Below the pieces are notes generated by a model. The model was not told the origin of the DNA. It did not search any database and saw nothing but the letters and a program-made list of their open reading frames with translations. A stretch of 64,000 nt of DNA from Alsobacter sp046349155 (GTDB lineage Bacteria; Pseudomonadota; Alphaproteobacteria; Rhizobiales; Beijerinckiaceae): the NCBI GenBank assembly GCA_046349155.1, contig JAXMCW010000001.1, positions 2,046,001 through 2,110,000 of the forward strand, written 5' to 3'. The position numbers and the translations under genes are program-made. Each line of letters begins with the position of its first letter. Positions within the stretch are counted from its first letter, which is position 1. Of the stretch, positions 25,254 to 34,121 are shown piece by piece.

Positions 25254-25637
25254 GGCATGTCTCCGTCGGGAGTTCAGACTACCGGTTGCATGGCCTCAGC
25301 GGAAGGCGCGCCGATGGCCGGGCTGACCGGAGCCGGCGACGCTCGAAGGGGCAAGATGCCGCAACGGTCATGTCGGTGGACGCGACGGCTGTCCATCGAC
25401 AAGCCCGACGAGGGCGACCAGACGGCCTGTGAGCTCGGCATGGGACTGACGGACCTGCCTTTCGACATCCCGAAAGTCGCGCCGAGCCGCGCAGGGGCAT
25501 GGATCAGGTCCGGGTTTGACCGGCAACGGTGCGGTCGCGCCATGCCGCCAGCCAGGCCTGTGTCGCCGGCGAAGCTTGAGATGTTTCATCCCAGGGTTTG
25601 ATGGTGCATTCTTCTCGCCCGAGTGAAGGGTTGCCCT
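25254..25637. other. intergenic stretch left of the IS481 relic (384 bases)
   Basis: Between the leftward lemA and the decayed transposase start. No ORF on either strand has a recognisable domain or a good start context. It should contain the lemA promoter. No inverted repeat that could be an IS end was recognised by eye. Confidence 0.4.
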
Positions 25638-25790
25638 ATGGGCAGCGTCGTCCATGCAGGCGCCATGATAAGGGAGGCAATCCGTTGAGGGTTACGGCGT
25701 AGCCCAGCGGACTTGAGGCTGCTGGCGAAGCGCTACGGGCTCGACCCGAAGACTTTGCCTCGTGGGAGACGCAATGTTCCCACGCATTCG
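25638..25790 (+). pseudogene. decayed N-terminus of an IS481-family transposase
   Basis: Reading across frames, the sequence spells the start of an IS481-type transposase. From ATG 25638 one frame gives MGSVVHAGAMIREAIR, then TGA; the next frame continues RRSPADLRLLAKRYGLDPKT (from about 25695), the helix-turn-helix that follows in intact proteins (family pattern: LHG...VRRAI...SLR.LAKRYGINPKTVAKW). A further shift near 25757 gives FASWETQ, like the VAKWRKR end of the helix. At least two frame breaks and the loss of everything downstream make this a relic. It ends directly at the synthetase gene start, so an IS insertion or excision probably shaped that boundary. Confidence 0.6.
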
Positions 25791-25798
25791 GGAAATGG

Positions 25799-28700
25799 GT
25801 GCATTGCGTGTCTGAGCAGAGTTCGATCGAGGACTATCCAATCAGGGGAAATCAGCGACGGTATCTGCTCGCCGAGCGCTTCACGTCCGCATCATACATG
25901 ATTTCCGTCGTGCATCCCGTGGAGGGCGCGCTCGACGTCGGGCGGCTCGAGCGGGCGGCGCGAACGCTGGTGGGCAGGCACGAGGTCCTGAGGTCGAGAT
26001 TCCGGCCCGTGCGCGGAGAGTACCGCGTCAGTGTCGAACCGCAGCCCGCCTTCGCGTTCAAGGTCGTGGATCTTCCAGACGGGTCCTTCGAGACCTTTCG
26101 CAGGGCGGCGCTCCCCCTGATCATGGACGATATCGACGTCTGCGTTCCTGCCAGCCTGGTCCGGTTCGTCGTCGGACGGGTGGAGGGCGGGCAGGCGTGG
26201 CGCGTGTGTTTCGCGTCGCATCACGCCATATCCGACGGTGTCTCGCGGGCGCTTGCGATGAAGCAACTGTTCCAGCTCTACGACGGACTGGATCTGCCGG
26301 CGTGCCCGTCCTTCTACGAGTTCGTCGATGCGGGCGCTCCGTCCGCCGAGGACGAAGCCTTCTGGCGTGCGCAGGCCAGCCAGGCCCCCGTCGACATGTC
26401 GCTGCGTCCGGACAGGGAGAGCACGACCGACGCGGGGCTCGGCGAATTCGTCGTCGAGCGGCTCGACCTGGGGGGCGCCGAGTTCCGCAGGCTTGCCGCG
26501 GGCATGGGCGCGAGAAACTTCGCCTGCCTTGCCGCAGCCTATGCGCTGGGGCTGATGAGGATCACCGGGCAAAGCCGCATCCTCTTCACGTTCCAGAGCG
26601 CCGGGCGCAAGACGGTCGCGGCGCCGGCCTCCGTGTTCGGCCCGTTCTCGAACACGCTCCCGCTGGTGGCCGAGATCAGACTCGGCGAGAGCTTTTCCGG
26701 ATTGGTCGAACGCCTGCAGCGGGAGATCGAGCTTGCCTTGGTTCACGAGGCGGTCCCCTTCGACGCCATCCTGAAGTCGCTGCCCGACAGGCCGGCCTTT
26801 TCGCTCAACCTCTTCCCGCGGGAGTTGCCGCCCTCAGCCGAGGGACTGCGGATCGGGCCAAGGGAGTTCCTCGACCGGCAGACCGAGTACGCCATGAACC
26901 TCGTCTGGTCCGAGGACGGGGAGGACTTCAACGGACGTGCCTATTACGATGCGACCCGTTTCTCCGCCGGGCGGATCGCGAATTTCCTGGCAACACAGAA
27001 GACTCTCCTGCAGGCGGCCTTGCGGCAGCCCGATCGCACGATCCACGACCTCCTTGCCCTGGTGGGCGGCGAGGACCTGCCCCTGGATCCGCGATTCCTG
27101 GCTCCGCCGGCCCTGAATGTCATCGGGCGGTTCATCGCGCAGGCCGAGGCACGGCCGCATGCCGATGCCATCCGCACCGGCGGCTCGACCTGGACCTATG
27201 GCGACCTTCTGGGGCGTGCCGATGGCTGGGCCGACCGCTTGCTTCACTCCGGCCTCCAGCCGGGCGACCGCGTGGCTCTCTTGGCGAGCCGGGGCCGAGA
27301 GCTGGTGGCGGCCATCCTCGGCGTCGCGCGTGCCGGAGGAAGCTTCGCCGTGCTCGACGTCAGCTATCCGGCGAGCCGCATCACAGAGCAGATCGGACAG
27401 CTGCGGCCCCGGTTCGGTATCGTCCTGGACGAGCGTCAGGCGGCCCTTCGGGCCGACCATCGGGACTTGATCTGGCTCGATGCGGGGGGCGCGCCGGCGC
27501 CGAGCGCCGCCCGCTATCCCGGACCCTCGGCGGGCCTGCCGCTCTATTTCCTGTTCACGTCAGGCACGACGGGGACGGCGAAATGCGTCGGCCACGGCGC
27601 CGAGATCCTGACGTTCTACACGGATTGGGAGAGGGAGACGTTCTCGCTGGCGGAGGCGGACTGCGTCTCCATGCTCTCTGGCCTGAACCACGACCCGGTG
27701 ATGCGAGACCTCTTCGTGCCGCTCGCCGGCGGCGCAGCGCTCGCCATCCCCGACGAGGACCAGATGGGGGATCCGCGAAAGCTTCGCGAGTTCCTGCTGG
27801 CCGCCAAGGTCACCGTGATCCACCTGACGCCGCCGCTGGGACACCTCCTCGCTCTGGAGGCTGAGCCCGGGTCTCTCGCGGGCGTGCGTCTCTTCGTATG
27901 GGGCGGAGATGAATTGCCGGGCCATCAGGCGCGGACGATGCGCGCGATGGCTCCGGCTTCGACGCAGGTCAATCTCTACGGAACCTCGGAGACCTCCCAG
28001 GCGGCCTCGGTCTTCATCATCAGGCCGGGCGATGAGATCGGCTGGCGCACGGTCCCCATCGGGCAGTCCGTCCCCTGGATGCGATGCACGTGCGTGACGC
28101 CGGACGGTCGAGCTTGCGGCCGCGGGGAAGCCGGCGAGCTCCGGGTCAGCATGCCTTTCCCTGTGTTTCTGATGGACGCACCTGACACGGAGGGACCCGG
28201 GAGCGGGGGGCCTCGGGAAAGGACCGTGCAGCAAACGGGCGATACCGCGACGGTCCTTCACGACGGAAACCTCCTGTTCGCCGGCCGCCGGGACGACCAG
28301 GTCAAGATTCGCGGCTTCCGCGTGGACCTTGGCGAGGTGACCTCCGCTCTGCTCTCCCTCGCAGGGATCGATCAGGCAGTGACCCTCGCCCATCGGCAGG
28401 ACCACGACCGGACCGTTCTTGTCGCGTTCTGCGTGCCGGGCGACGCAGCGCCCCCGACACCGTCGGAACTCCGACGGGCGCTGCACCGCAGATTGCCGTC
28501 CTACATGGTCCCCGAGCGCATCCACCTCATCGAACGGATGCCGCTGCTGCCCAACGGAAAACTCGACCGCAGGACGCTTCTCAGCGACACCGACGCTACG
28601 CCAGCTCCCACGCTCGTGGCCGCCCATGCCCGGGTTCTCACGGCGCGCGAGCGTGAGCTGGCCGCGATCTTCGCCAAGGCGCTGGGCCACCCCGTGACCG

Positions 28701-29872
28701 ACGCCAGCAGTTGCCTCTACGATCTCGGAGCCGACAGCCTCTCGATGATCGAAGCCCGTCTTGCGCTGGAGGAGGCAGGCTACCGGCTGGAGGACGGCTG
28801 GGAGGCCCTGCCGATCAGCGATCTCGCAGGCTTCGGCCCCGGCGATGATGGTCCGCGATCGCGCTTGCTTCAGAAAAGCTCGATCGAAAGCTTCATCGCC
28901 CTTCGCGCGATCGCGATCTGCATGATCGTCGCACTCCATTTCAAGTTGTTCATGTATGACGGGGGTGCGACGTCCGCGCTGTTTATTGTCGCCGGAATCG
29001 TCCTCGCCAAGTTCACGATGCCGAGAATTATCGCGGACGATAGCGCATCAGCCATATGGAAATTCATTCTCAAGATCATGATTGCGTTCTATCCCGTGAC
29101 GCTCTTGATCTTCGTTCTGCGTGCGATACGGCATGAGTCGATTCATTACACAAGCCTCACGCTGACAACCAATTTTCTGATAAACAAGGATGGGCAGGAA
29201 GGATATTACTTTGCATCGCAATGGTACATCCATTGCTACGTCCAGGTGGTTTTCATCCTTGCTCTGCTGCTGTCGTCCGGGCGGATCAGGGCGCAGTTCA
29301 GGAGCGATCCGTTCCAAACGGCGTTGGTCGGAACCGTGCTGTCCGCGATGCTGTTCGTCCTGACCGCGCTCTGGTTCGACATGGGGTTCGTTGGGCTCAC
29401 CCCGTCAGCGACGAGAATGCCTGTCCATGGCATGATGCTCGTGCTGACGGGCATGGCTCTGGCGTTTGCGCGCTCGACGCGCGACCTCGTCATCGTGTTG
29501 GCGATCGCGTTCTTCGTCCTGGCGCTTCGGGTCGTCATCATTGACGAGAAGGGGACGGCCATTGCCGCTGCGAGCCTGGTGTTCCTCACGGTCTTCCCGC
29601 GGGTCGTCGTTCCTACCGTCGTGGGGCGCATCATGGCGACGATCTCGAGTGCTTCCCTCTTCATCTACTTGCTGCACGCGCCGATCCACGGACTGGCATC
29701 CCGGCTCGTAGATCTCCAGAAGCACCCCTTCTTCGCGATGATCGGCACCATCGCCGTGTGCGTCGCGCTGTGGAAGCTCTGGCTGCCGATCGTTCAGCGC
29801 ATCGTCGCCTGGATCGTGGGTCGGATGACGCCACGAGACACGACGGTCGCGCCATCCGAGCAGGGAATTTGA
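25799..29872 (+). CDS. NRPS-like synthetase: condensation-adenylation-carrier fused to an acyltransferase-3 membrane domain
   Basis: A 1357-residue fusion. Condensation domain about 10-430, catalytic HHAISDG at 141-147. Adenylation domain about 440-930: FTSGTTGTAK (A3, from 586), Asp632 in NHDPV at the usual amino-group position, NLYGTSE (A5, 725-731), GRRDDQVKIRGFRVDLGE (A8, 829-846), NGKLDR (A10, 919-924). Carrier domain about 945-1015 with Ser980 in LGADSL. The last 330 residues form an acyltransferase-3 type membrane domain with about ten helices: Arg1036 and His1047 make the family R-X10-H motif, and it ends with SASLFIYLLHAPIHG. No thioesterase. All catalytic residues seem intact. The 3' part is visibly lower in GC. 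GTG 25799 or 25808 starts it. Substrate unknown. Confidence 0.85.
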   Translation: MHCVSEQSSIEDYPIRGNQRRYLLAERFTSASYMISVVHPVEGALDVGRLERAARTLVGRHEVLRSRFRPVRGEYRVSVEPQPAFAFKVVDLPDGSFETFRRAALPLIMDDIDVCVPASLVRFVVGRVEGGQAWRVCFASHHAISDGVSRALAMKQLFQLYDGLDLPACPSFYEFVDAGAPSAEDEAFWRAQASQAPVDMSLRPDRESTTDAGLGEFVVERLDLGGAEFRRLAAGMGARNFACLAAAYALGLMRITGQSRILFTFQSAGRKTVAAPASVFGPFSNTLPLVAEIRLGESFSGLVERLQREIELALVHEAVPFDAILKSLPDRPAFSLNLFPRELPPSAEGLRIGPREFLDRQTEYAMNLVWSEDGEDFNGRAYYDATRFSAGRIANFLATQKTLLQAALRQPDRTIHDLLALVGGEDLPLDPRFLAPPALNVIGRFIAQAEARPHADAIRTGGSTWTYGDLLGRADGWADRLLHSGLQPGDRVALLASRGRELVAAILGVARAGGSFAVLDVSYPASRITEQIGQLRPRFGIVLDERQAALRADHRDLIWLDAGGAPAPSAARYPGPSAGLPLYFLFTSGTTGTAKCVGHGAEILTFYTDWERETFSLAEADCVSMLSGLNHDPVMRDLFVPLAGGAALAIPDEDQMGDPRKLREFLLAAKVTVIHLTPPLGHLLALEAEPGSLAGVRLFVWGGDELPGHQARTMRAMAPASTQVNLYGTSETSQAASVFIIRPGDEIGWRTVPIGQSVPWMRCTCVTPDGRACGRGEAGELRVSMPFPVFLMDAPDTEGPGSGGPRERTVQQTGDTATVLHDGNLLFAGRRDDQVKIRGFRVDLGEVTSALLSLAGIDQAVTLAHRQDHDRTVLVAFCVPGDAAPPTPSELRRALHRRLPSYMVPERIHLIERMPLLPNGKLDRRTLLSDTDATPAPTLVAAHARVLTARERELAAIFAKALGHPVTDASSCLYDLGADSLSMIEARLALEEAGYRLEDGWEALPISDLAGFGPGDDGPRSRLLQKSSIESFIALRAIAICMIVALHFKLFMYDGGATSALFIVAGIVLAKFTMPRIIADDSASAIWKFILKIMIAFYPVTLLIFVLRAIRHESIHYTSLTLTTNFLINKDGQEGYYFASQWYIHCYVQVVFILALLLSSGRIRAQFRSDPFQTALVGTVLSAMLFVLTALWFDMGFVGLTPSATRMPVHGMMLVLTGMALAFARSTRDLVIVLAIAFFVLALRVVIIDEKGTAIAAASLVFLTVFPRVVVPTVVGRIMATISSASLFIYLLHAPIHGLASRLVDLQKHPFFAMIGTIAVCVALWKLWLPIVQRIVAWIVGRMTPRDTTVAPSEQGI

Positions 29873-30199
29873 CCCGCGTCAGGCCGGCGGTAGGATTGGA
29901 CGTCGCTGCGCGGGCAAGAGCCCGGCAGGACGTGCAGGAGTGAGATGACGATACGCGCGTCTGCGCTGGCGAGGACGGTGCCGAGCCCCGGTGGCCCGCG
30001 CCAGACTTGCGGGCCGGACATCCGCGGTATGGCTGCTCGCCCTTCACGTTTTGACGGGTGAACAGCGCGCGAAGGGGGAAACGACTCATGGAGGTCAGCA
30101 ATCCATTGCGGCGCCGTGCTCAGCCGCTGGATCCTGGCCACTCGAGCCAGCTCCACGTGATCACATGCGGGGCGATGGGGCTTCCAGGCAGGTGTGACG
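29873..30199. other. spacer with two possible mini-ORFs (327 bases)
   Basis: Between the synthetase and the CoA ligase. An ATG at 29945 behind AGGAG would encode about 38 residues, and an ATG at about 30088 behind a purine-rich GAAGGGGGAAA would encode about 42 residues ending inside the ligase gene. Neither resembles a known family, so I treat them as possible leader ORFs only. Confidence 0.3.
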
Positions 30200-31729
30200 A
30201 TGGCCTATCCGTTTGACACGATCGCAGCACTGATCGAGGCGGGTTCAGAATCCGCCCCGGCCATCGGCGCCCCCGGCAGGCCTTCGCTCAGCTACGGGGA
30301 GCTCAGGGCACTGGCCCGCAGATGCGTGAGCGAGATCAACGCCATGGGGATCGGCCGCGGCGACCGCGTCGCCATGGTCCTTCCCAACGGCCCCGAGATG
30401 GCGTCGGCCTTCGTGGCCCTGGCCAGCGGCGTGACGACGGCGCCGCTGAACCCGGCCTACAAGGCTGACGAGTTCGACTTCTATCTGTCCGATCTCAACG
30501 CCAAGGCCCTTCTGATCCAGCAAGGCATGGACAGCCCGGCCCGCGCGGTTGCCGCGGCGCGTAACCTCCCCGTGATCGAGCTCATCCCGGATGAAGGCGG
30601 GGCAGCCGGTTCCTTCAACCTCGCGCCGTGCGGACCGGTTGCGAACCCGTCGTCGCATGGCGGGGTGGCCGGACCGCAGGACATCGCCCTCGTCCTGCAT
30701 ACCTCGGGCACGACGTCGCGCCCCAAGATCGTGCCGCTCCGACAGGTGAACGTCACCGCCTCGGCAATCCATATCGTCCGCACGCTGGAGCTGACCTCCT
30801 CCGACACCTGCCTGAACATCATGCCGTTGTTTCACATCCACGGGCTGATCGCGGCCGTGCTGTCGTCTCTGGCGGCGGGCGGGTCTGTGAGTTGCACCAC
30901 CGGGTTCAACGCGTTCGGGTTTTTCCGCGCCTTCGACGCCGTACGCCCGAGCTGGTACACCGCCGTTCCCTCCATGCATCAGGCCATCCTGCCCAGCGCG
31001 GCCCAAAACGCCTCGATCATCGAACGGGGCCGGCTTCGCTTCATCCGGTCATCCTCCGCGTCCTTGCCGCCTCCGGTGATGGCTGCGCTCGAACAGGCCT
31101 TCAAGGTCCCCGTCATCGAGTCCTACGGGATGACCGAGGCCTCGCACCAGATGACGTCCAATCCGCTTCCGCCGGGGGCGCGCCATTCGGGTTCGGTGGG
31201 ACTTGCCGCCGGGCCGGAGGTCGCCATCATGGACATGGAAGGCGCGCTCCTGCCGTCCGGTCAGGTCGGCGAGGTCGTGATCCGCGGGCCCAACGTCACA
31301 GCCGGCTACGAGAACAATCCGGACGCGAATGCCACGGCCTTCACAAAGGGCTGGTTTCGGACGGGCGACCAAGGCGTGATCGACGCCGAAGGATATCTCC
31401 GCCTCACCGGGCGGTTGAAGGAATTGATCAACAGGGGCGGGGAGAAGATTTCGCCCCTGGAGGTCGATAACGTGATCCTCGACCATCCCGCGGTGGCCCA
31501 GTGCGTCACCTTCGCCGTGCCGCATGACAAGCTGGGGGAGGAGGTGGCCGTGGCTCTCGTGCTGGCGGAGGGCCAGAGCGTCACCGAGGCCGACCTGCGC
31601 GCCTTTGCCTCCCAGCGTCTTGCGGCGTTCAAGGTTCCCCGCCGCATTCTCGTTCTCGACGCCCTCCCCAAGGGCCCGACGGGCAAGCTGACCCGTATTG
31701 GTCTCGCCGAGAAACTCGGGCTGGCCTGA
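30200..31729 (+). CDS. acyl-CoA synthetase, oxalate-CoA ligase-like (AMP-forming)
   Basis: A 509-residue ANL-superfamily ligase making an acyl-CoA through an acyl-AMP. The ATP loop is HTSGTTSRPKIVPLRQVN; then PLFHIHGLIAAVLSSLAAGG, WYTAVPSMHQAILPSA, FIRSSSASLPPPVMAALEQAF, ESYGMTEASHQMTSNPLPPG, GWFRTGDQG, and GRLKELINRGGEKISPLEVD; the A10 lysine lies in KGPTGKLTR. This run of motifs is close to plant AAE3 and yeast Pcs60 oxalyl-CoA synthetases, as I remember them. ATG 30200 follows AGGCAGGTG; GTG 30194 is an alternative. Its stop overlaps the next start by one base (TGATG). Confidence 0.85.
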   Translation: MAYPFDTIAALIEAGSESAPAIGAPGRPSLSYGELRALARRCVSEINAMGIGRGDRVAMVLPNGPEMASAFVALASGVTTAPLNPAYKADEFDFYLSDLNAKALLIQQGMDSPARAVAAARNLPVIELIPDEGGAAGSFNLAPCGPVANPSSHGGVAGPQDIALVLHTSGTTSRPKIVPLRQVNVTASAIHIVRTLELTSSDTCLNIMPLFHIHGLIAAVLSSLAAGGSVSCTTGFNAFGFFRAFDAVRPSWYTAVPSMHQAILPSAAQNASIIERGRLRFIRSSSASLPPPVMAALEQAFKVPVIESYGMTEASHQMTSNPLPPGARHSGSVGLAAGPEVAIMDMEGALLPSGQVGEVVIRGPNVTAGYENNPDANATAFTKGWFRTGDQGVIDAEGYLRLTGRLKELINRGGEKISPLEVDNVILDHPAVAQCVTFAVPHDKLGEEVAVALVLAEGQSVTEADLRAFASQRLAAFKVPRRILVLDALPKGPTGKLTRIGLAEKLGLA

Positions 31730-32709
31730 TGCGCGTCGCCATCTACGGAGCCGGCGCGATCGGCGGCCTTCTCGCGGCGAAACTGGCGCAGAGCGGCGTC
31801 GACGTCACGGTCATCGCGCGAGGGCCGCACCTCTCCGCCATGCAAGCCCACGGCCTGACGCTCGTCAGCGACGGCGTCCGCAAGACCGTCCACCCGCGCT
31901 GCCTGGCCGACCCGACCGAGGCCGGGATTCAGGACTACGTGTTCGTCACGTTGAAGGCGCATGCGCTGCCCGGGGCTGCCCGAGCGATCGGCACCATGGT
32001 CGGCCCGGACACGGTGATCGTGCCTGGGGTGAACGGCGTCCCTTACTGGTATTTCTATGGGCTCGAGGGACCTTACCGCGATCGCCGGATCGAGGCGGTC
32101 GATCCCGGCGGAGCGCTCTGGGACGTCCTGCCACCCGAGCGGGTCGTGGGCTGCGTCGTCTATCCCGCAGCGGCCGTCGCCGAGCCTGGCGTCATCGAGC
32201 ACAGCTATGGCGATCGCTTCACGCTCGGGGAGCCGGACGGCTCCCGCTCGGCCCGCGTCGAGGCGCTGTCGAAGCTCCTGATCGCAGCCGGGCTGAAGGC
32301 GCCCGTGAGACCGCGGATCCGCGACGAGATCTGGCTGAAGCTGTGGGGCAACATGGCCTTCAACCCGCTTTCAGCCCTGACGTTGGCGACGTTGGATACG
32401 CTCGCCACCCAGCAGGATTTGCGAGACGTCGCGAGGGCGATGATGCTCGAGGGGCAGTCCGTGGCGGAGTCCCTCGGGGTCCGCTTCGCCATCGGGGTCG
32501 ACCGGCGGATCGAAGGCGCCGCCGAAGTCGGCGCCCACAAGACCTCGATGCTGCAGGATCTCGAGCTCGGCCGGCCCATGGAGGTGGATGCGCTGCTCGG
32601 AGCCGTCGTGGAGCTGGGCGAGATGGTGGGGCAGGCGATGCCGACCTGCCGCATCATCCTGGCGCTTCTTCGCCAGCGCGCCCGGATGGCGGCCCGCGAT
32701 CCCGCATAG
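31729..32709 (+). CDS. ketopantoate reductase family protein (PanE/ApbA)
   Basis: A 326-residue NADPH-dependent reductase of the 2-dehydropantoate 2-reductase family. The Rossmann motif is YGAGAIGGLLAAKLAQSGVDVTVIARG at 5-31; VTLKAHALPGAA carries the conserved Lys, and DEIWLKLWGNMAFNPLSALT is the C-terminal domain signature. Translation is probably coupled to the CoA ligase through a one-base stop/start overlap. Because it is operonic with a ligase and not with panB, it may reduce another 2-keto acid; PanE activity is not proven. Confidence 0.85.
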   Translation: MRVAIYGAGAIGGLLAAKLAQSGVDVTVIARGPHLSAMQAHGLTLVSDGVRKTVHPRCLADPTEAGIQDYVFVTLKAHALPGAARAIGTMVGPDTVIVPGVNGVPYWYFYGLEGPYRDRRIEAVDPGGALWDVLPPERVVGCVVYPAAAVAEPGVIEHSYGDRFTLGEPDGSRSARVEALSKLLIAAGLKAPVRPRIRDEIWLKLWGNMAFNPLSALTLATLDTLATQQDLRDVARAMMLEGQSVAESLGVRFAIGVDRRIEGAAEVGAHKTSMLQDLELGRPMEVDALLGAVVELGEMVGQAMPTCRIILALLRQRARMAARDPA

Positions 32710-32778
32710 GCGCATCCCGGGCTCCCAAGGCCTGCGCCGTTGTCCGTTCCAAGCGGAAAGCGCCTCAGACCCCCGACC

Positions 32779-33912
32779 TCAAGCCTCGTGCCAGATCCTT
32801 CCGGCCATCACCACGCCCTTCGCGGAGAGCCGTTCGGCGCCGCGCATGCGTTCTCCCGTGGAATCGACATAGTCGAACGCGCCCCGGTCGTGGGCGAGAA
32901 TGGTCGCGTCCCCCGCGGCGCCGGGCCGGAAGGTCCCCAGGTCCGGCCGACGTAAGGCGGCTGCGGCCCTCTGGGTGGCTCCCGCGATCACTGTCGGCAG
33001 GTCCACGCCGAGGCACAGGAACTTGGACATGGTGGTCAGGAGGTCGAAGGCCGGCCCGTCGATGCACAGGGCGTGCACGTCGCTGGAGATGGTGTCCGGC
33101 AGGAAGCCGTTGGCCAGCATGGCGCGCGCCGTCGCGAAGGAGAAGGACCCCATGCCGTGGCCGATATCGAACAGGACGCCGCGCTGGCGCGCCGCGAGGA
33201 CCGCCGGCAGGACCTTGCCATCGGCGGTCGCCGGCGTGTTGGGGAACGGCCGGAAGCAATGGGTCAGGATGTCGCCCGGGCGCATCAGGGCCAGGACGTC
33301 CTCCAGCGTCGGCGGCGGCACGTCGATATGCACCATCATGGGCACGCCCACCCGTTCCGCGACCTGGCGGGCGATCTGAAGGGGCACGAGGCCGGAGGCG
33401 CCGGATGCGTTCATGCCCACGCGCACTTTGATGCCCGCGATCGTGTCGCGATGGGCGGATGCGACCTCGACGGCGTCGACGGGCGCCATCAGGCGCAGGT
33501 CGCCGCTCTCGCCGACCATGACCCGCCTGGAGAAGCCGTAGATGCCTGCGAAGGACACGTTGAGATAGGCGACGATTCGCACGGGCGCGGGCCTGATGAC
33601 GTGCTCCAGGAAGCCTGCATAGTTGCCCGGCCCGGCGCTCCCGGTGTCGACCAGCGTGGTCGCGCCGCCGCGCGCCAGGACGAGCGGGTCCACGCCCAGC
33701 GAGGTCCCGCCCCAGTAGACGTGGGTGTGGAGGTCGATCAGGCCCGGAGTGACGATGCGTCCGGATGCGTCGACGCGCCGCCTGGCTCGCTCGGCGAGGC
33801 CGTCCCCGACAGCGGCGACCGTGCCGTCAGAGAAGGCCACGTCGGCGACCCGGTCGATGGACTGCCCGGGGTCGATCACCCGGCCCCCGGTCACGACGAG
33901 ATCGTACTCCAT
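32779..33912 (-). CDS. amidohydrolase/deacetylase family metallohydrolase
   Basis: A 377-residue amidohydrolase of the dihydroorotase-like branch. It starts MEYDLVVTGGRVIDPGQSIDRVADVAFSDGTVAAVG, and has the metal motif TPGLIDLHTHVYWG, MMVHIDVPPPTLEDVLALMRPGDILTHCF with further His ligands, and TISSDVHALC with the Asp-x-His. It converges with the PanE gene, so it is not in the same transcript. Relatives include D-glucosaminate/aminoacylase-type and N-acetyl-deacetylating enzymes; the substrate cannot be stated. Met at 33912 is preferred over the upstream open frame. Confidence 0.85.
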   Translation of the reverse strand: MEYDLVVTGGRVIDPGQSIDRVADVAFSDGTVAAVGDGLAERARRRVDASGRIVTPGLIDLHTHVYWGGTSLGVDPLVLARGGATTLVDTGSAGPGNYAGFLEHVIRPAPVRIVAYLNVSFAGIYGFSRRVMVGESGDLRLMAPVDAVEVASAHRDTIAGIKVRVGMNASGASGLVPLQIARQVAERVGVPMMVHIDVPPPTLEDVLALMRPGDILTHCFRPFPNTPATADGKVLPAVLAARQRGVLFDIGHGMGSFSFATARAMLANGFLPDTISSDVHALCIDGPAFDLLTTMSKFLCLGVDLPTVIAGATQRAAAALRRPDLGTFRPGAAGDATILAHDRGAFDYVDSTGERMRGAERLSAKGVVMAGRIWHEA

Positions 33913-34045
33913 CACCCATCTCCTCACGACGAAGGACGGCGCGGAACCATCCGGGCTCGCGGAAGCGACCGCTCCCGCGCCGCACATGGAGGCAAGGCCT
34001 TTTGATTTTCAAGGCCTTTGCGCCGGGATCGTCAGGGGAGGGAGG

Positions 34046-34121
34046 TGGTGCCGGTTGCGGGACTTGAACTCGCGACCTACCGCTTACAAGGCGGTTGCTC
34101 TACCAGCTGAGCTAAACCGGC
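34046..34121 (-). tRNA. tRNA-Thr (anticodon TGT)
   Basis: A complete cloverleaf on the minus strand: acceptor GCCGGTT pairs with AACCGGC, D-arm GCTC...GAGC, anticodon stem ACCGC/GCGGT with loop CTTGTAA (anticodon TGT), T-arm around TTCAAGT, discriminator A and an encoded CCA (34046-34048). The T-stem contains one A-C mismatch. It lies alone between the amidohydrolase gene and the ABC transporter operon. Confidence 0.95.

Noticed and set aside
25257..25601. 114-codon plus-strand frame upstream of the IS481 relic
   Set aside because: No family resemblance, no good ribosome site, mixed composition; treated as intergenic.
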